Assembly (NCBI RefSeq): GCF_002727065.1
Contig: NZ_PDVP01000017.1
Span: forward strand, 50,322-114,321
Length of the DNA: 64,000 bases
Reading direction: 5' to 3'
DNA from: Zhengella mangrovi
Lineage (GTDB): Bacteria > Pseudomonadota > Alphaproteobacteria > Rhizobiales > Rhizobiaceae
Below, piece after piece: positions 45,285-53,986 of the stretch. The first letter of the stretch is position 1, and each line of letters opens with the position of its first letter. The translations under genes and the position numbers were made by a program. The notes under the pieces are model-generated. The model ran no database searches, was not told the DNA's origin, and saw nothing but the letters and a program-made list of their open reading frames with translations.

Positions 45285-46322
45285 TCAGACCGATCGCGGC
45301 GCGAGCCATTCCACCAGGTGCGGCCAGGTCCGTGTGACCGCCCGCTGGCCTGTAACCAGGCTGACATGCCCGCCCTTGATGACCATTTGCTCCTTGTCGG
45401 CACTGCCGGCCAGGCGCACGAGGTCGTGCGACGATGCAAAGGGCACGACATGATCGTGCTCGGCCAGGAGATGCAGCAGCGGCACCCTGATGGCACCGAG
45501 GTCTACAGCCTTGCCGGCGACCTCGAACTCGCCGCGTATGATCTTGTTGCCGATGATGAAATCCCGGATCAGGGTTCGGAACGCCGCCCCGGCGAAGGGC
45601 AAGGCGTCCGCTCCCCAGCGCGTGATCCTGAGGTGCGCCTTGACGTTTTCCCGGTCGTCCATGGTGTTCAGCAGCATGAGCTGGCCGGACGTCTTCTGCA
45701 GCGGCCGCATGAACTGAAACGCGGCCTCGATCATCCAGGCGGGCACATTGCCGTAGGTGTCCACGAGCAGGTCCGGATCGAAACCGTCCGATGTCACCAG
45801 CTTGCGCTGGAGTTCCATGCCCTCGCCGTTGACCGGGGTCGCGATCTGCAGAAGGTTCTTGAGCGGCCCGTCGGCGAACCGCGCCGCGTAGAGGCTGGTG
45901 AAGATGCCGCCGAGGCAATAGCCGAGCAGCGTGATGTCCTTTTCGCCGCAATGCGCCTGGATCCGGGCGATGCAGTCGGGGATCCAGTCGGCCACGTAGT
46001 CGTCGACGTCTAGCGAGGCATGCTCGCTGCGCGGCGTGCCCCAATCGACCAGGTAGACGTCGAACCCGGCCTGCAGGAAATGCTCGATCAGGCTCTGGCC
46101 CGGCGTCAGGTCGAAGATGTAGGGCTTGCTGACCGGCGACATGACGAGCAGCAGCGGAACCCGGAAAACCGTGTCGGCCTGCGGCAGGTAGTGATAAAGG
46201 CGCAGCGTGTCGCGGGCGTAGATCAGCTGCTTCGGCGTCGTCGCCGTTTCGGCGATCATCTCGGCTTCCAGCGCGGCCAGATCGGCCCTGGAAGACGCAA
46301 TCATGTCTTCCAGCATGGTCAT
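45285..46322 (-). CDS. phaC: Poly(3-hydroxyalkanoate) synthase, class III-like PhaC
   Basis: 345 residues, the size of class III PhaC (about 355). The lipase-like box has the Cys nucleophile (GYCLGG, Cys136), with Asp290 (AEHDHVV) and His319 (KGGHVSLV). Spacings of 154 and 29 residues match the triad of the Allochromatium enzyme. It polymerises 3-hydroxyacyl-CoA into storage granules. The start overlaps the stop of the small upstream gene as ATGA, so the two are coupled, as phaE-phaC or phaR-phaC pairs are. It likely drains hydroxyacyl-CoA from the surrounding beta-oxidation genes. Confidence 0.92.
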   Translation of the reverse strand: MTMLEDMIASSRADLAALEAEMIAETATTPKQLIYARDTLRLYHYLPQADTVFRVPLLLVMSPVSKPYIFDLTPGQSLIEHFLQAGFDVYLVDWGTPRSEHASLDVDDYVADWIPDCIARIQAHCGEKDITLLGYCLGGIFTSLYAARFADGPLKNLLQIATPVNGEGMELQRKLVTSDGFDPDLLVDTYGNVPAWMIEAAFQFMRPLQKTSGQLMLLNTMDDRENVKAHLRITRWGADALPFAGAAFRTLIRDFIIGNKIIRGEFEVAGKAVDLGAIRVPLLHLLAEHDHVVPFASSHDLVRLAGSADKEQMVIKGGHVSLVTGQRAVTRTWPHLVEWLAPRSV

Positions 46323-46693
46323 TCCGGCGCGCGCTTGCCGCGGGGCGGCTTGCGGGTCCGGGCCGGCTTTGTCGCGCCGGCGTCGAGCGCCGTGGTCAGG
46401 GCTGCCTCGATCCGCGCCACGGCATCTTCCAGCCGTCCGATCCGCTCGCTCAACGCGACCACGTCCTCGCGCGTCGGCATGTTCATCATCGCCATGGGAC
46501 CGGTCATCCCTTGCGACATCATGTGCTGGGCGAGGACCGCGGCATTGATTTCCTTGCCCATCGCCTGCGAAACGTCGTCCTTCTTCATGAAGTTGGCCAT
46601 GGCCTCGCTCCAGCCACGCTCGTTCTGGACGAACCAATCGCGCCATGCGCGGGCCGGATCGAAATCCGGCTTGGGGTCTGACTCACTCACCAT
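46319..46693 (-). CDS. Small PHA-synthase partner (PhaE/PhaR-like)
   Basis: 124 residues with no signal peptide. The N-terminal DPARAWRDWFVQNERGWSEA and central FMKKDD...INAAVLAQHM resemble PhaE/PhaR partner subunits; the segment TREDVVALSERIGRLEDAV is a heptad-like helix as found at the C-terminus of PhaE. A basic tail (KPARTRKPPRGKR) ends it. Class III PhaE is usually above 300 residues, so this is a short form. ATGA overlap with phaC supports the partnership. Confidence 0.75.
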   Translation of the reverse strand: MVSESDPKPDFDPARAWRDWFVQNERGWSEAMANFMKKDDVSQAMGKEINAAVLAQHMMSQGMTGPMAMMNMPTREDVVALSERIGRLEDAVARIEAALTTALDAGATKPARTRKPPRGKRAPE

Positions 46694-46726
46694 GCGCTCC
46701 TGTTGCTGGAGAAAGGCCGTCCGGCC

Positions 46727-48634
46727 TCAAGCATTCCATTCGATGTCGTGGCGAACCGTCAACGGTTCCAGCTTTGCCTTGACCGCGCCGACCGCGCCAT
46801 CCTTTGCCTCCGCTGGTCCGCTCAGCCGGACCGAGATCAGCGTGCCGAACGCGGGATGGGCGCCGACCTTCACCTCGGCCTCGCAACCATGGCCCTCCAG
46901 GACCGGCGCGATCATGCGCAGCACCGCCCGTTTCGCCGCCTCGTAGCGCAGGTCCGGCTTGAAGACCTTGCCGACAGCGGTCAGCGGAATCCGGTCCAGG
47001 ATGTAGATGTGCACCGGCAGCGCCGCGCGTTCGGGCGTGCGCGCCGCCGTCCACTCCTTGAGTTCGGCTGGGTTTGCCTTGGCGCCCGCCTTGAGCTGGA
47101 CGAAGGCCACCGGCAGTTCGCCCGCGTAGGCGTCCGGTTCGCCGACCAGCGCCACCTCCTGTACCGCCGGGTGATCGTAGATGACCTCTTCCACGCCGCG
47201 CGGGTCGATGTTGTGACCGCCGCGGATGATGAGGTCCTTGGCCCGTCCCGTGATCCAGAGATAACCGTTGGCGTCGAGCCGGCCGAGGTCTCCGCTGTTG
47301 ACCCAGCCCGGCGCGACGAACGGGGCATCGGACGAGCCGGTCACGTAGCCGGAAAAGACGCCGGGTCCGCTCATCGCCACCACGCCGATTTCCCCGGGCG
47401 GACAATCCTTGACGGCCTTGCCGTTGGCATCGAGTTCCACCACCCGGACGCGGCTGTAGGGCAGCGCGCGGCCCACCGATCCGAGGTAGACCGGGCGGTC
47501 GGCATAGGAAATCGTGTGACAGCTTGACGCTTCCGTCATGCCGTAGGTTTCAAGGATCTGCAGGTTGAAGCGGTTCTTGTAGGCCTCGGCGACAGCGACC
47601 GGGATCGCCGACCCGCCGCCCGTCACCGTCCGGATGCTGGAGACGTCCGCGCCGTCGATCGGCGTGTTCAGCACCGCGCCGATGACGGTCGGAACCGCGG
47701 CCAGCACCTCGGGCCTGAAGCGGTCGACGAGCTTCCAGACCTTCGGCATGGCATTCTTGTTGCGCCATCCGCCAGACGACAGGACCACCAGCGTCCCGCC
47801 GGAGGACAATTGCTGCAGGCAGTGCGTCAGCGCCCCGCCGACATGGAATAGCGGCAGCGCCATGAACAGGCGCGCGCCGGGGCGTGTCCGGAACATCAGC
47901 GCCATGCCCCAGGCCTGGTAGACGAGATTGCCATGGGTCAGTGGGACCAGTTGCGGCAGGCCGGTCGTTCCGCCGGTATGGAAATAGGCGGCGACATCGG
48001 TGGACCTGATCTGGCGGCCGCTGATCAGCCGGTCACCCGGCTGCGCGCGTACCGCCGAATTGAAAGACACCGTGCCTTCCGGTGCCGCGCCCCACGGCTC
48101 GAAAACCAGGATGGCCTTCAGGTCCGGCAACTGGTCGCGGATCTTCATCACCTTGTCCCAGGTGTCGAACCCTTCGCTCGGCCCCATGGCGATCAGCACC
48201 TTGGTTCCCGCCGCGCGCAGGATGTGCGCGATCTGGTCCGGCTCGAGGAAGGGATTGACCGGATTGGCGATCCCGGCCGCCTGGGCCCCCTGCAGCGCAT
48301 AGAAGGACTGCGGGATCAGCGGCAGCAGAAGGCTGACGACATCCGTGGGGCCGACACCCAGCGCATGCAGCGCGTTCGCCACCTGCGTCACCCGCTCGAT
48401 GAACTGGCCGTGGGTCATCCGCACCGGCTCTTCGTCCGGGTTGGCATTCGGCAGGAACAGGATCGCCGGTTCGTCCGGGTTGACCGCCGCGCCGACCTTC
48501 AGCGCTTCGTAGGTGCTCGACGCCGCGATCCGATCCTCATAGGGCACCGCCTCAAACGCCTCGAGTTCGGCATCGGTCGCAAAGCTCGGCCACGTGTCGC
48601 CGATGACGCGATCAAGAACATGGACACCTGCCAT
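46727..48634 (-). CDS. Large AMP-forming acyl-CoA synthetase
   Basis: 635 residues from the ATG at 48634 after GGGAGGATC. ANL motifs: P-loop region FHTGGTTGLPQ, where the usual 'PKG' reads PQL; A5 LETYGMTEAS; hinge TGRAKDLIIRGGHNIDP; and catalytic lysine LTAVGKVFKPDLR. The N-terminus carries about 40 extra residues. The missing P-loop lysine occurs in some bulky-acid acyl-CoA synthetases. It is upstream of the PhaE/PhaR-like and phaC genes (33-base gap) and divergent from an alpha/beta hydrolase, with a TTCA-N6-TGAA palindrome between. Confidence 0.92.
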   Translation of the reverse strand: MAGVHVLDRVIGDTWPSFATDAELEAFEAVPYEDRIAASSTYEALKVGAAVNPDEPAILFLPNANPDEEPVRMTHGQFIERVTQVANALHALGVGPTDVVSLLLPLIPQSFYALQGAQAAGIANPVNPFLEPDQIAHILRAAGTKVLIAMGPSEGFDTWDKVMKIRDQLPDLKAILVFEPWGAAPEGTVSFNSAVRAQPGDRLISGRQIRSTDVAAYFHTGGTTGLPQLVPLTHGNLVYQAWGMALMFRTRPGARLFMALPLFHVGGALTHCLQQLSSGGTLVVLSSGGWRNKNAMPKVWKLVDRFRPEVLAAVPTVIGAVLNTPIDGADVSSIRTVTGGGSAIPVAVAEAYKNRFNLQILETYGMTEASSCHTISYADRPVYLGSVGRALPYSRVRVVELDANGKAVKDCPPGEIGVVAMSGPGVFSGYVTGSSDAPFVAPGWVNSGDLGRLDANGYLWITGRAKDLIIRGGHNIDPRGVEEVIYDHPAVQEVALVGEPDAYAGELPVAFVQLKAGAKANPAELKEWTAARTPERAALPVHIYILDRIPLTAVGKVFKPDLRYEAAKRAVLRMIAPVLEGHGCEAEVKVGAHPAFGTLISVRLSGPAEAKDGAVGAVKAKLEPLTVRHDIEWNA

Positions 48635-48763
48635 CTGATCCTCCCACGCAATCCCCCCGGCAGGCGCGAGGCCAAAAAGCCCCGTGCAACCCAACTCCCC
48701 GCTCTTTTTTCTATTTCCCATGCGTCATGGGTCACGGCCACAAAAAACGGCCATTCGGGCCGA

Positions 48764-48780
48764 ATTTCACATTGATGAAC
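48764..48780. promoter_or_regulatory. TTCA-N6-TGAA site between ligase and hydrolase genes
   Basis: ATTTCA-CATTGA-TGAAC lies in the 285-base divergent region between the acyl-CoA synthetase (48634) and the hydrolase (48920). The left half is identical to that of the 18035 site. It could control both promoters. Confidence 0.5.
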
Positions 48781-48919
48781 ATTCGCCGGTCATTGCGCCG
48801 GGAGATTGTTGACCCTTTCATCTTGTTGCAGACTGCCGCCGGCCGGAAGCCGGCTCCGGCGCGATACGCGCGGCCGGACACAGCCTTCGGGCCCTGTAGG
48901 CCCGACAAAGAGAAGAAGC

Positions 48920-49846
48920 ATGTCGCAGCAAGAGATATCCGCCACATCCGTGCAGCAAACTCCGGAAGCGTTTGCGGAAATCAATGGAATGCCCTTCTGC
49001 TGGGACAGCTTTGGCGACTCCGGCGACCCCGCCCTGTTCCTCGTTGCCGGCATGGGCGCGCAAATGGTCAGCTGGGACGATGAATTCTGCATCCGGCTCG
49101 CGGCACGCGGGTTCAGGGTCATCCGCGTCGACAACCGCGATTCCGGGCGCTCCGTTCACCTGGCAATGATGGGTATCCCGGATCTCCGCTGGGCAATGAT
49201 GCGCGCCATGTGGCGTCTGCCCATCCATGCGCCCTACCTGCTTGACGACATGGCCCAGGACATCGTCGGCCTGATGGACGTGCTCGGCATCGCCAAGGCC
49301 CACCTCGTCGGCTTTTCGATGGGCGGCGGCATCGCGCAGACCCTGGCCATCGAGCATCCCGCGCGGGTCCTGTCGCTGACGTCGATCGGCTCGACCACCG
49401 GTGCGCCCGACCTGCCGCAACCCGACGGCTACGTCGTTTCCCGCGTGATGCGCCCGGCCCCGGCCGAGCTCGACAAATACGTCGACTACTACACCGACAC
49501 CTGGAAGCTGCTGCGGGCCGGCCGCTTTCCCGGCGAAGAGGCAAGGGACCGCGAGCGGGCGGTCCGCATTCACGGGCGCGGCCTGTATCCGCAGGGAGCC
49601 GCCCGGCACACCATGGCCATCCTGGCTTCGGGAAGCCGGCGGTCTGCGCTTCGTTATGTTGCCGTGCCCACCCAGGTGATCCACGGCGATCTCGACCCGC
49701 TCGTCCTGCCGGAAGCCGGGCTGGATACCGCCCGCAGCATTCCCGATGCGCGCATGCTCATGCTGGAGGAAATGGGCCATTCCATTCCCCTGCCCCTCTG
49801 GCCGCAGATCATCGACGCGATCGCGGCGAACGCCGCCAGGGCCTGA
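48920..49846 (+). CDS. Alpha/beta-hydrolase (esterase/lactonase type)
   Basis: 308 residues from the ATG at 48920. The nucleophile elbow GFSMGGG has Ser133; Asp257 or Asp259 (HGDLDPLV) and His287 (MGHSIP) complete the triad. VAGMGAQMVSWD supplies the oxyanion strand. It has no signal peptide. It may open an ester or lactone made by the Baeyer-Villiger-type enzyme at 55.1 kb, which shares the same putative operator; this is inference. The next gene converges on it with a 14-base gap. Confidence 0.9.
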   Translation: MSQQEISATSVQQTPEAFAEINGMPFCWDSFGDSGDPALFLVAGMGAQMVSWDDEFCIRLAARGFRVIRVDNRDSGRSVHLAMMGIPDLRWAMMRAMWRLPIHAPYLLDDMAQDIVGLMDVLGIAKAHLVGFSMGGGIAQTLAIEHPARVLSLTSIGSTTGAPDLPQPDGYVVSRVMRPAPAELDKYVDYYTDTWKLLRAGRFPGEEARDRERAVRIHGRGLYPQGAARHTMAILASGSRRSALRYVAVPTQVIHGDLDPLVLPEAGLDTARSIPDARMLMLEEMGHSIPLPLWPQIIDAIAANAARA

Positions 49847-49860
49847 CGTGGTCCGCCCGG

Positions 49861-51135
49861 TCAGGCCTGAACGGGAATGACGACCGGAAGCGTGGCTTCT
49901 CCGGCTCTCAGGTCCGGGCGGGGAACATAGGTTCGCAGCGCGATCTGGAACGCGCCCGCCGGTGTCGGCAGCCAGTTGGCCCGCAACTGCGGGTCGTCGG
50001 GTGGCTGCCGTTGCAGCGCGATATCCAGCGAGCCGTCGGCGTTGTAGACGAGCCCCGGCGTGCGATTCCCGATCGAATAGCGCCCGATCGGGTTCTCCAC
50101 CAGGAACCGCTTTCCGTCCGCCGTCGCCTCGTACATGGTGAAGGACCAGAAGGAATCGGTCGGGATACCGCTGGCAGGAACCTTGAGCAGGTAGCGCGAC
50201 TGACCGTCAAGCGGGGCCCGGCTCTCGTCCTGGTACTTGACGAAATACATCGCCTCGACCGGTTCCAGTGCGCCCAGCCCGCCGAGCGCGACCGAGGCGC
50301 GCAAGGGGTAGTTGTCGCCGAAATTGCCGATATCGGCGGCCGCGGCCATCCAGCCCTTGAAATCCTGACGGCCCTGCTGCCCGGCTTTGCCGAGATCGGC
50401 GTAGATGGATCCTATGGTCCGGGTCCAGGCTTCGCGGATATCCGAACCGATCTCATTCCAGGCGCCCGGGCCACCGGGCCTCAGGCCCACGCTGCGCCAC
50501 TGCTCCAGCATCTGCCGTTCGCCAGCCGGAACCGGGTTGCGCGCCAGAAGCTCGTTGACCACGTCGAGGAAGTTTTCCGGCGAGACGGGACTTGCCGGCA
50601 CGATCCGCGCCCCGGACACCTCGCCGGCACCGGACAGGATCTCGATCTTGTCCTGCATGGCATGGGACCGGGCAAGATCATCCGGCCCGTCGACAAGGCA
50701 GCGGCAGAAAAGCCAGGCATCGTGCCCGGGCGCCTGGAGAACGCGCGCACCGTCCGCCTGGTCCGCATCGCCGGGTCCGACGACGCACAGGTCGACCGGC
50801 CCGGTCCCCTCCAGCCTCTGTCCCACCACCGCGAAATGGTTGGTGAAGGCATCCATGAAGGCCAGCGACCAGTAGCGCCCTTCCGGCATCGCGCCGACAC
50901 GGATGCGCACCGGCCCGGAGGACAGGTCGAGCCAGGCATTGGAATAGAGCGTGTCGTTGTTCGGGGCGGTGATCCAGACCGATGCATGATCGCTCAGGTG
51001 CCGGTTGTGGCGAAGGCTGTTGGGCGGATACCGGTCGGCGTTGGCCGGGTTCTGGACAGCCGCGAAACGCGTCGCGGCAAAGGCATAAAGCGGGTAGGCG
51101 TAGACGAACGCCGACCTGATCTGCTCTTCCGCCAT
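49861..51135 (-). CDS. DUF1254/DUF1214 domain protein
   Basis: 424 residues from the ATG at 51135, eight bases after GGGGGAGG. The N-terminal DUF1254 part contains FVYAYPLYAF, RHNRHLSD and the conserved VWITAPNNDTLYSNAWLDLS; the C-terminal DUF1214 part has SFWSFTMYEATADGKRF and NPIGRYSIGNRTPGL. The function of the family is unknown, although such genes recur in catabolic and lipid clusters. There is no signal peptide in this copy, unlike many members. It is on the strand of the tetR gene, 56 bases downstream of it. Confidence 0.9.
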   Translation of the reverse strand: MAEEQIRSAFVYAYPLYAFAATRFAAVQNPANADRYPPNSLRHNRHLSDHASVWITAPNNDTLYSNAWLDLSSGPVRIRVGAMPEGRYWSLAFMDAFTNHFAVVGQRLEGTGPVDLCVVGPGDADQADGARVLQAPGHDAWLFCRCLVDGPDDLARSHAMQDKIEILSGAGEVSGARIVPASPVSPENFLDVVNELLARNPVPAGERQMLEQWRSVGLRPGGPGAWNEIGSDIREAWTRTIGSIYADLGKAGQQGRQDFKGWMAAAADIGNFGDNYPLRASVALGGLGALEPVEAMYFVKYQDESRAPLDGQSRYLLKVPASGIPTDSFWSFTMYEATADGKRFLVENPIGRYSIGNRTPGLVYNADGSLDIALQRQPPDDPQLRANWLPTPAGAFQIALRTYVPRPDLRAGEATLPVVIPVQA

Positions 51136-51191
51136 GCGCCGGTCCTCCCCCCGTAAAAGTTCAAATGGCGGCATCGCGATTCCGCGGCCGG

Positions 51192-51815
51192 TCAGCGTTT
51201 CGCCAGTCCGTTGTAGATCGTGTCGAAATAGGTCGAGACGATATCGGCGGCGCGCAGCTCGCCGTCCGGATTGTACCAGCGGTGCATCCAGTTGATGCCG
51301 GAAAGGATCAGGCGCCCGGTCATGGCCGGGTCGGTATCGTTGAACTCGCCGCTGGCAATGCCTTCCCGGATCAGGTCGCGCAACCGGCCTTCCAGTTCCT
51401 TGCGGTTCCTGATCCGAAGTTCCATCCGGTGACGGTCCGGATCGCTCCAGAAGGCCGTGCTGGCCGCGACCCAGGCCCAGCGGTGATCCTCGAAGAAGGT
51501 CGCCATGGCCACCATGAAGGCCCTGATCTTCTCGCCCGCCGGTCCGTCCGCGGGAATGCGCTGGTAGACGAAATCGTAGAGATGCTGCGCCGAGTTGTAG
51601 GCGATCAGCGCGTAGAGATTATCCTTGCTGTCGAAGTGGTGGTAGAGCAGAGCCTTGGAAATGCCGCAGGCATCGGAAATGTCGCGCATCGAGGTCCGCT
51701 CGAACCCCTTTTGCGCGAAGATGCGGGCACCGGTGCGCAGGATCTCGCGGACCCGGTCGCTCTGCCCCTCCTCGCCCGGATATTCCTCGTCCATCGGACG
51801 GGCAGCATCCGCCAT
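51192..51815 (-). CDS. TetR-family regulator (paralogue of the one at 42.0 kb)
   Basis: 207 residues. Helix-turn-helix FAQKGFERTSMRDISDACG and SKALLYHHFDSKD is nearly the same as in the 42001 gene, and the ligand domain shares FWSDPDRHR, SGEFN and GRLILSGINWMHRWYNP. The two should recognise the same operator. Its promoter has TGACC-GCTG-GGTCA, and the neighbouring luciferase-like operon has a degenerate copy. It probably controls the DUF1254 gene downstream and the monooxygenase operon. Confidence 0.92.
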   Translation of the reverse strand: MADAARPMDEEYPGEEGQSDRVREILRTGARIFAQKGFERTSMRDISDACGISKALLYHHFDSKDNLYALIAYNSAQHLYDFVYQRIPADGPAGEKIRAFMVAMATFFEDHRWAWVAASTAFWSDPDRHRMELRIRNRKELEGRLRDLIREGIASGEFNDTDPAMTGRLILSGINWMHRWYNPDGELRAADIVSTYFDTIYNGLAKR

Positions 51816-51867
51816 GTCAGTCCCCTCTTCGGCCAGCGCCTGCAGTCAACGGTCTATAACGCCCGGC

Positions 51868-51881
51868 TGACCGCTGGGTCA
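51868..51881. promoter_or_regulatory. TetR-type operator before the second tetR
   Basis: TGACC-GCTG-GGTCA, 53 bases upstream of the tetR start at 51815 and overlapping the last bases of the lysR gene. It has the same arms as the three operators at 40.8-42.7 kb. Confidence 0.65.
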
Positions 51882-52793
51882 AGGAACCGCGCGGACCTTG
51901 CTTGCCCACGATTCCGAGACGAAATCGAGGTACACGCGCAGCTTCTGCGGAATCTGGATCCCCTCCAGGAAGGTCGCGTAAATGCCCTCCTCGAAGGTCG
52001 TGTTCGTCGTCCTGTAGTCTCCCAGCACGCGGCGCAACCGGCCTGAGGCAAGATCGGCTGCCACCGTGTAATCGTCGAGCAGCGCCAGTCCCTGTCCCGC
52101 CTTGGCGGCTTCCAGCAGCACCTGGCCGTTGTTGGACGCGAAATTCGACGGAACCTGGATTTCCTCCACCGCGCGATCCTTCCTGAACCGCCAGGTGACC
52201 GGGTCGCCGTTGAGCCAGTAGACGAGGCAATTGTGGGCGCGCAGGTTCGCAGGCTGTTCGATCGGCAGCATGCGATCCAGGTAGTCCGGCGAAGCGACGA
52301 TGATCCGCTGGCTGAGAAAAAGCCGCTTGCGCATCAAGCCGGCTTCCTGCGGCGGCGCGATCCGGAAATCGAGATCATAACCATCCTCGCGCAAACGGAC
52401 TGCCTTTTCCGACAGGTGCAGTTCCACCGTCACGTCCGGATATTGGCGCGCGAAGTCCACCTGCAGCGGCGCCAGCACCGCCACGCCGAACATCGTGCGC
52501 GAGTGAACCCGCAGGACACCGGTCGGCGCCTGTTGCATGGCGCTCATGCCGGCATCGGCCGCGTCGACGGAGGCGAGGATCATTTCCGCCTGCCGCACGT
52601 AAAGCTGCCCCGCCTCCGAAAGCACGAGGTTGCGCGTCGAGCGCAGCACCAGCGTCACGCCGAGCTGGTCCTCCAGTTCGGCGATCTGCCGGGAAACGCT
52701 GGCCGGCGAAAGGCCGAATTTCCGGCCGGTCTGCGAGAAGCTCCCCGTTTCCGCCGTCGCCACCAGAAGCGCCATCGCCCTGAGCTTGTCCAT
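51879..52793 (-). CDS. LysR-family regulator
   Basis: 304 residues. The N-terminal winged helix has FSQTGRKFGLSPASVSRQIA and LEDQLGVTLVLRSTRNL; the effector domain runs from about 90 to 295. It is divergent from the luciferase-like monooxygenase operon with a 107-base gap, the usual arrangement of a LysR activator and its target. It is on the same strand as tetR and may be cotranscribed with it. Confidence 0.93.
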   Translation of the reverse strand: MDKLRAMALLVATAETGSFSQTGRKFGLSPASVSRQIAELEDQLGVTLVLRSTRNLVLSEAGQLYVRQAEMILASVDAADAGMSAMQQAPTGVLRVHSRTMFGVAVLAPLQVDFARQYPDVTVELHLSEKAVRLREDGYDLDFRIAPPQEAGLMRKRLFLSQRIIVASPDYLDRMLPIEQPANLRAHNCLVYWLNGDPVTWRFRKDRAVEEIQVPSNFASNNGQVLLEAAKAGQGLALLDDYTVAADLASGRLRRVLGDYRTTNTTFEEGIYATFLEGIQIPQKLRVYLDFVSESWASKVRAVP

Positions 52794-52862
52794 CGGTCAC
52801 CTTTGCATTTTTTGAAAAGCTGATGCCAGGAATGACCTTATTGTTATCATATTCCAACGGAC

Positions 52863-52876
52863 TTACCATCCGGTCA
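52863..52876. promoter_or_regulatory. Near-palindromic TetR-type element before the luciferase-like operon
   Basis: TTACC-ATCC-GGTCA differs from the TGACC-N4-GGTCA family at one arm base and lies 24 bases upstream of the start codon at 52901. Close placement to the ribosome site suggests repression. Confidence 0.45.
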
Positions 52877-52900
52877 GTCAGTCTATCTAGGGAGGATATG

Positions 52901-53983
52901 ATGGAATTCGGTGTCTTTCTGCTCGCACAGCAGCGCAGCTACCAACAATCGTCGCACGACATCATCCAGAACTCGATCGAGCAGACGGTAGCCGCCGAGC
53001 AGGCCGGCTTCGACACGGCCTGGTACGCCGAACACCATTTCAACAATTACTCGCTGTCGCCGTCGCCGCTGATGCTCTGTGCCCATGCGGCCGCCAAGAC
53101 CTCGCGCATCCACCTCGGCCCCGCCGTCTGCGTGCTGCCGCTCTACCAGGCGCCGCGCTTCCTCGCCGAGGTCGGTCTCGTCGACTCGCTGTCGAACGGA
53201 CGCCTCGAACTGGGCATCGGCTCCGGCTACCAGCAGTTCGAGTTCGAACGCTTCGGCACCGACCTTTCCGAGGCCGGCAAGATGTTCCAGGAATACATGG
53301 ACGTTATCCCGATGGCGCTGACGCAGAAGTCGTTCGAGTATGACGGCAAGTACCTCAAGATCCCGCAGAGCTCGCTCAATGTGCGCTGCGTTCAGGATCC
53401 GATGCCGCCGATCTGGGTGACGACCGGCAACCCGCTCGTCCGGGCCCGCGCCATGCGCGAAGGCTACAACCTGTTCATCACCGCGCTGCTGGGCGGCCTT
53501 GACGCCATCCGGGTGCTGCGGTCGAAGATGGAAGAGGCAGCGGATGCCGCCGGCACCAATGTCGACGACACCAAGTTCGGCTTCCTGCGTTGCGGCTTCG
53601 CCAGCGAGAACAAGGCCGATATCGACGCCTATCTCGACAGCGCCCGCTTTGCCCGTCGGCTGTCGGAAAGCCTGCGTGACCGCCGCCAGGAGACCGACGA
53701 CGGCTACCTGATGCAGGAAGTGCCGCTGCAGCAGGAAATGACCCTCGACGAGATGCGCGCCAATCTTCCGGTCGGCAGCGTCAACCAGGTCATCGACCGG
53801 ATGCTGGAGGAAATCGAGATCCTCAAGCCGCGCCACATCGCGCTGCAGACGCAGCTCGGCGATTGCGACCAGACGACGATGCTGCGGCAGATCGAGGTCT
53901 GGGGCGACAAGATCATTCCCGCCATCCGCAAGGCGCTGGGCAGCGATGCCGGGACCGCCGCGCCGAAATACGCGACGGCCTGA
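52901..53983 (+). CDS. Luciferase-like flavin-dependent monooxygenase
   Basis: 360 residues, bacterial-luciferase-like (LLM) TIM-barrel family, which uses reduced FMN supplied by a reductase. EQAGFDTAWYAEHHFNNY is the hallmark with the His pair, and LVDSLSNGRLELGIGSGYQ follows. Two ATGs adjoin; the second (52901) has better spacing from GGGAGG. The flavin reductase gene follows after three bases, giving a classic two-component system. Possible reactions are Baeyer-Villiger oxidation or hydroxylation, since the family cannot be split by sequence alone. Confidence 0.92.
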   Translation: MEFGVFLLAQQRSYQQSSHDIIQNSIEQTVAAEQAGFDTAWYAEHHFNNYSLSPSPLMLCAHAAAKTSRIHLGPAVCVLPLYQAPRFLAEVGLVDSLSNGRLELGIGSGYQQFEFERFGTDLSEAGKMFQEYMDVIPMALTQKSFEYDGKYLKIPQSSLNVRCVQDPMPPIWVTTGNPLVRARAMREGYNLFITALLGGLDAIRVLRSKMEEAADAAGTNVDDTKFGFLRCGFASENKADIDAYLDSARFARRLSESLRDRRQETDDGYLMQEVPLQQEMTLDEMRANLPVGSVNQVIDRMLEEIEILKPRHIALQTQLGDCDQTTMLRQIEVWGDKIIPAIRKALGSDAGTAAPKYATA

Positions 53984-53986
53984 GCC

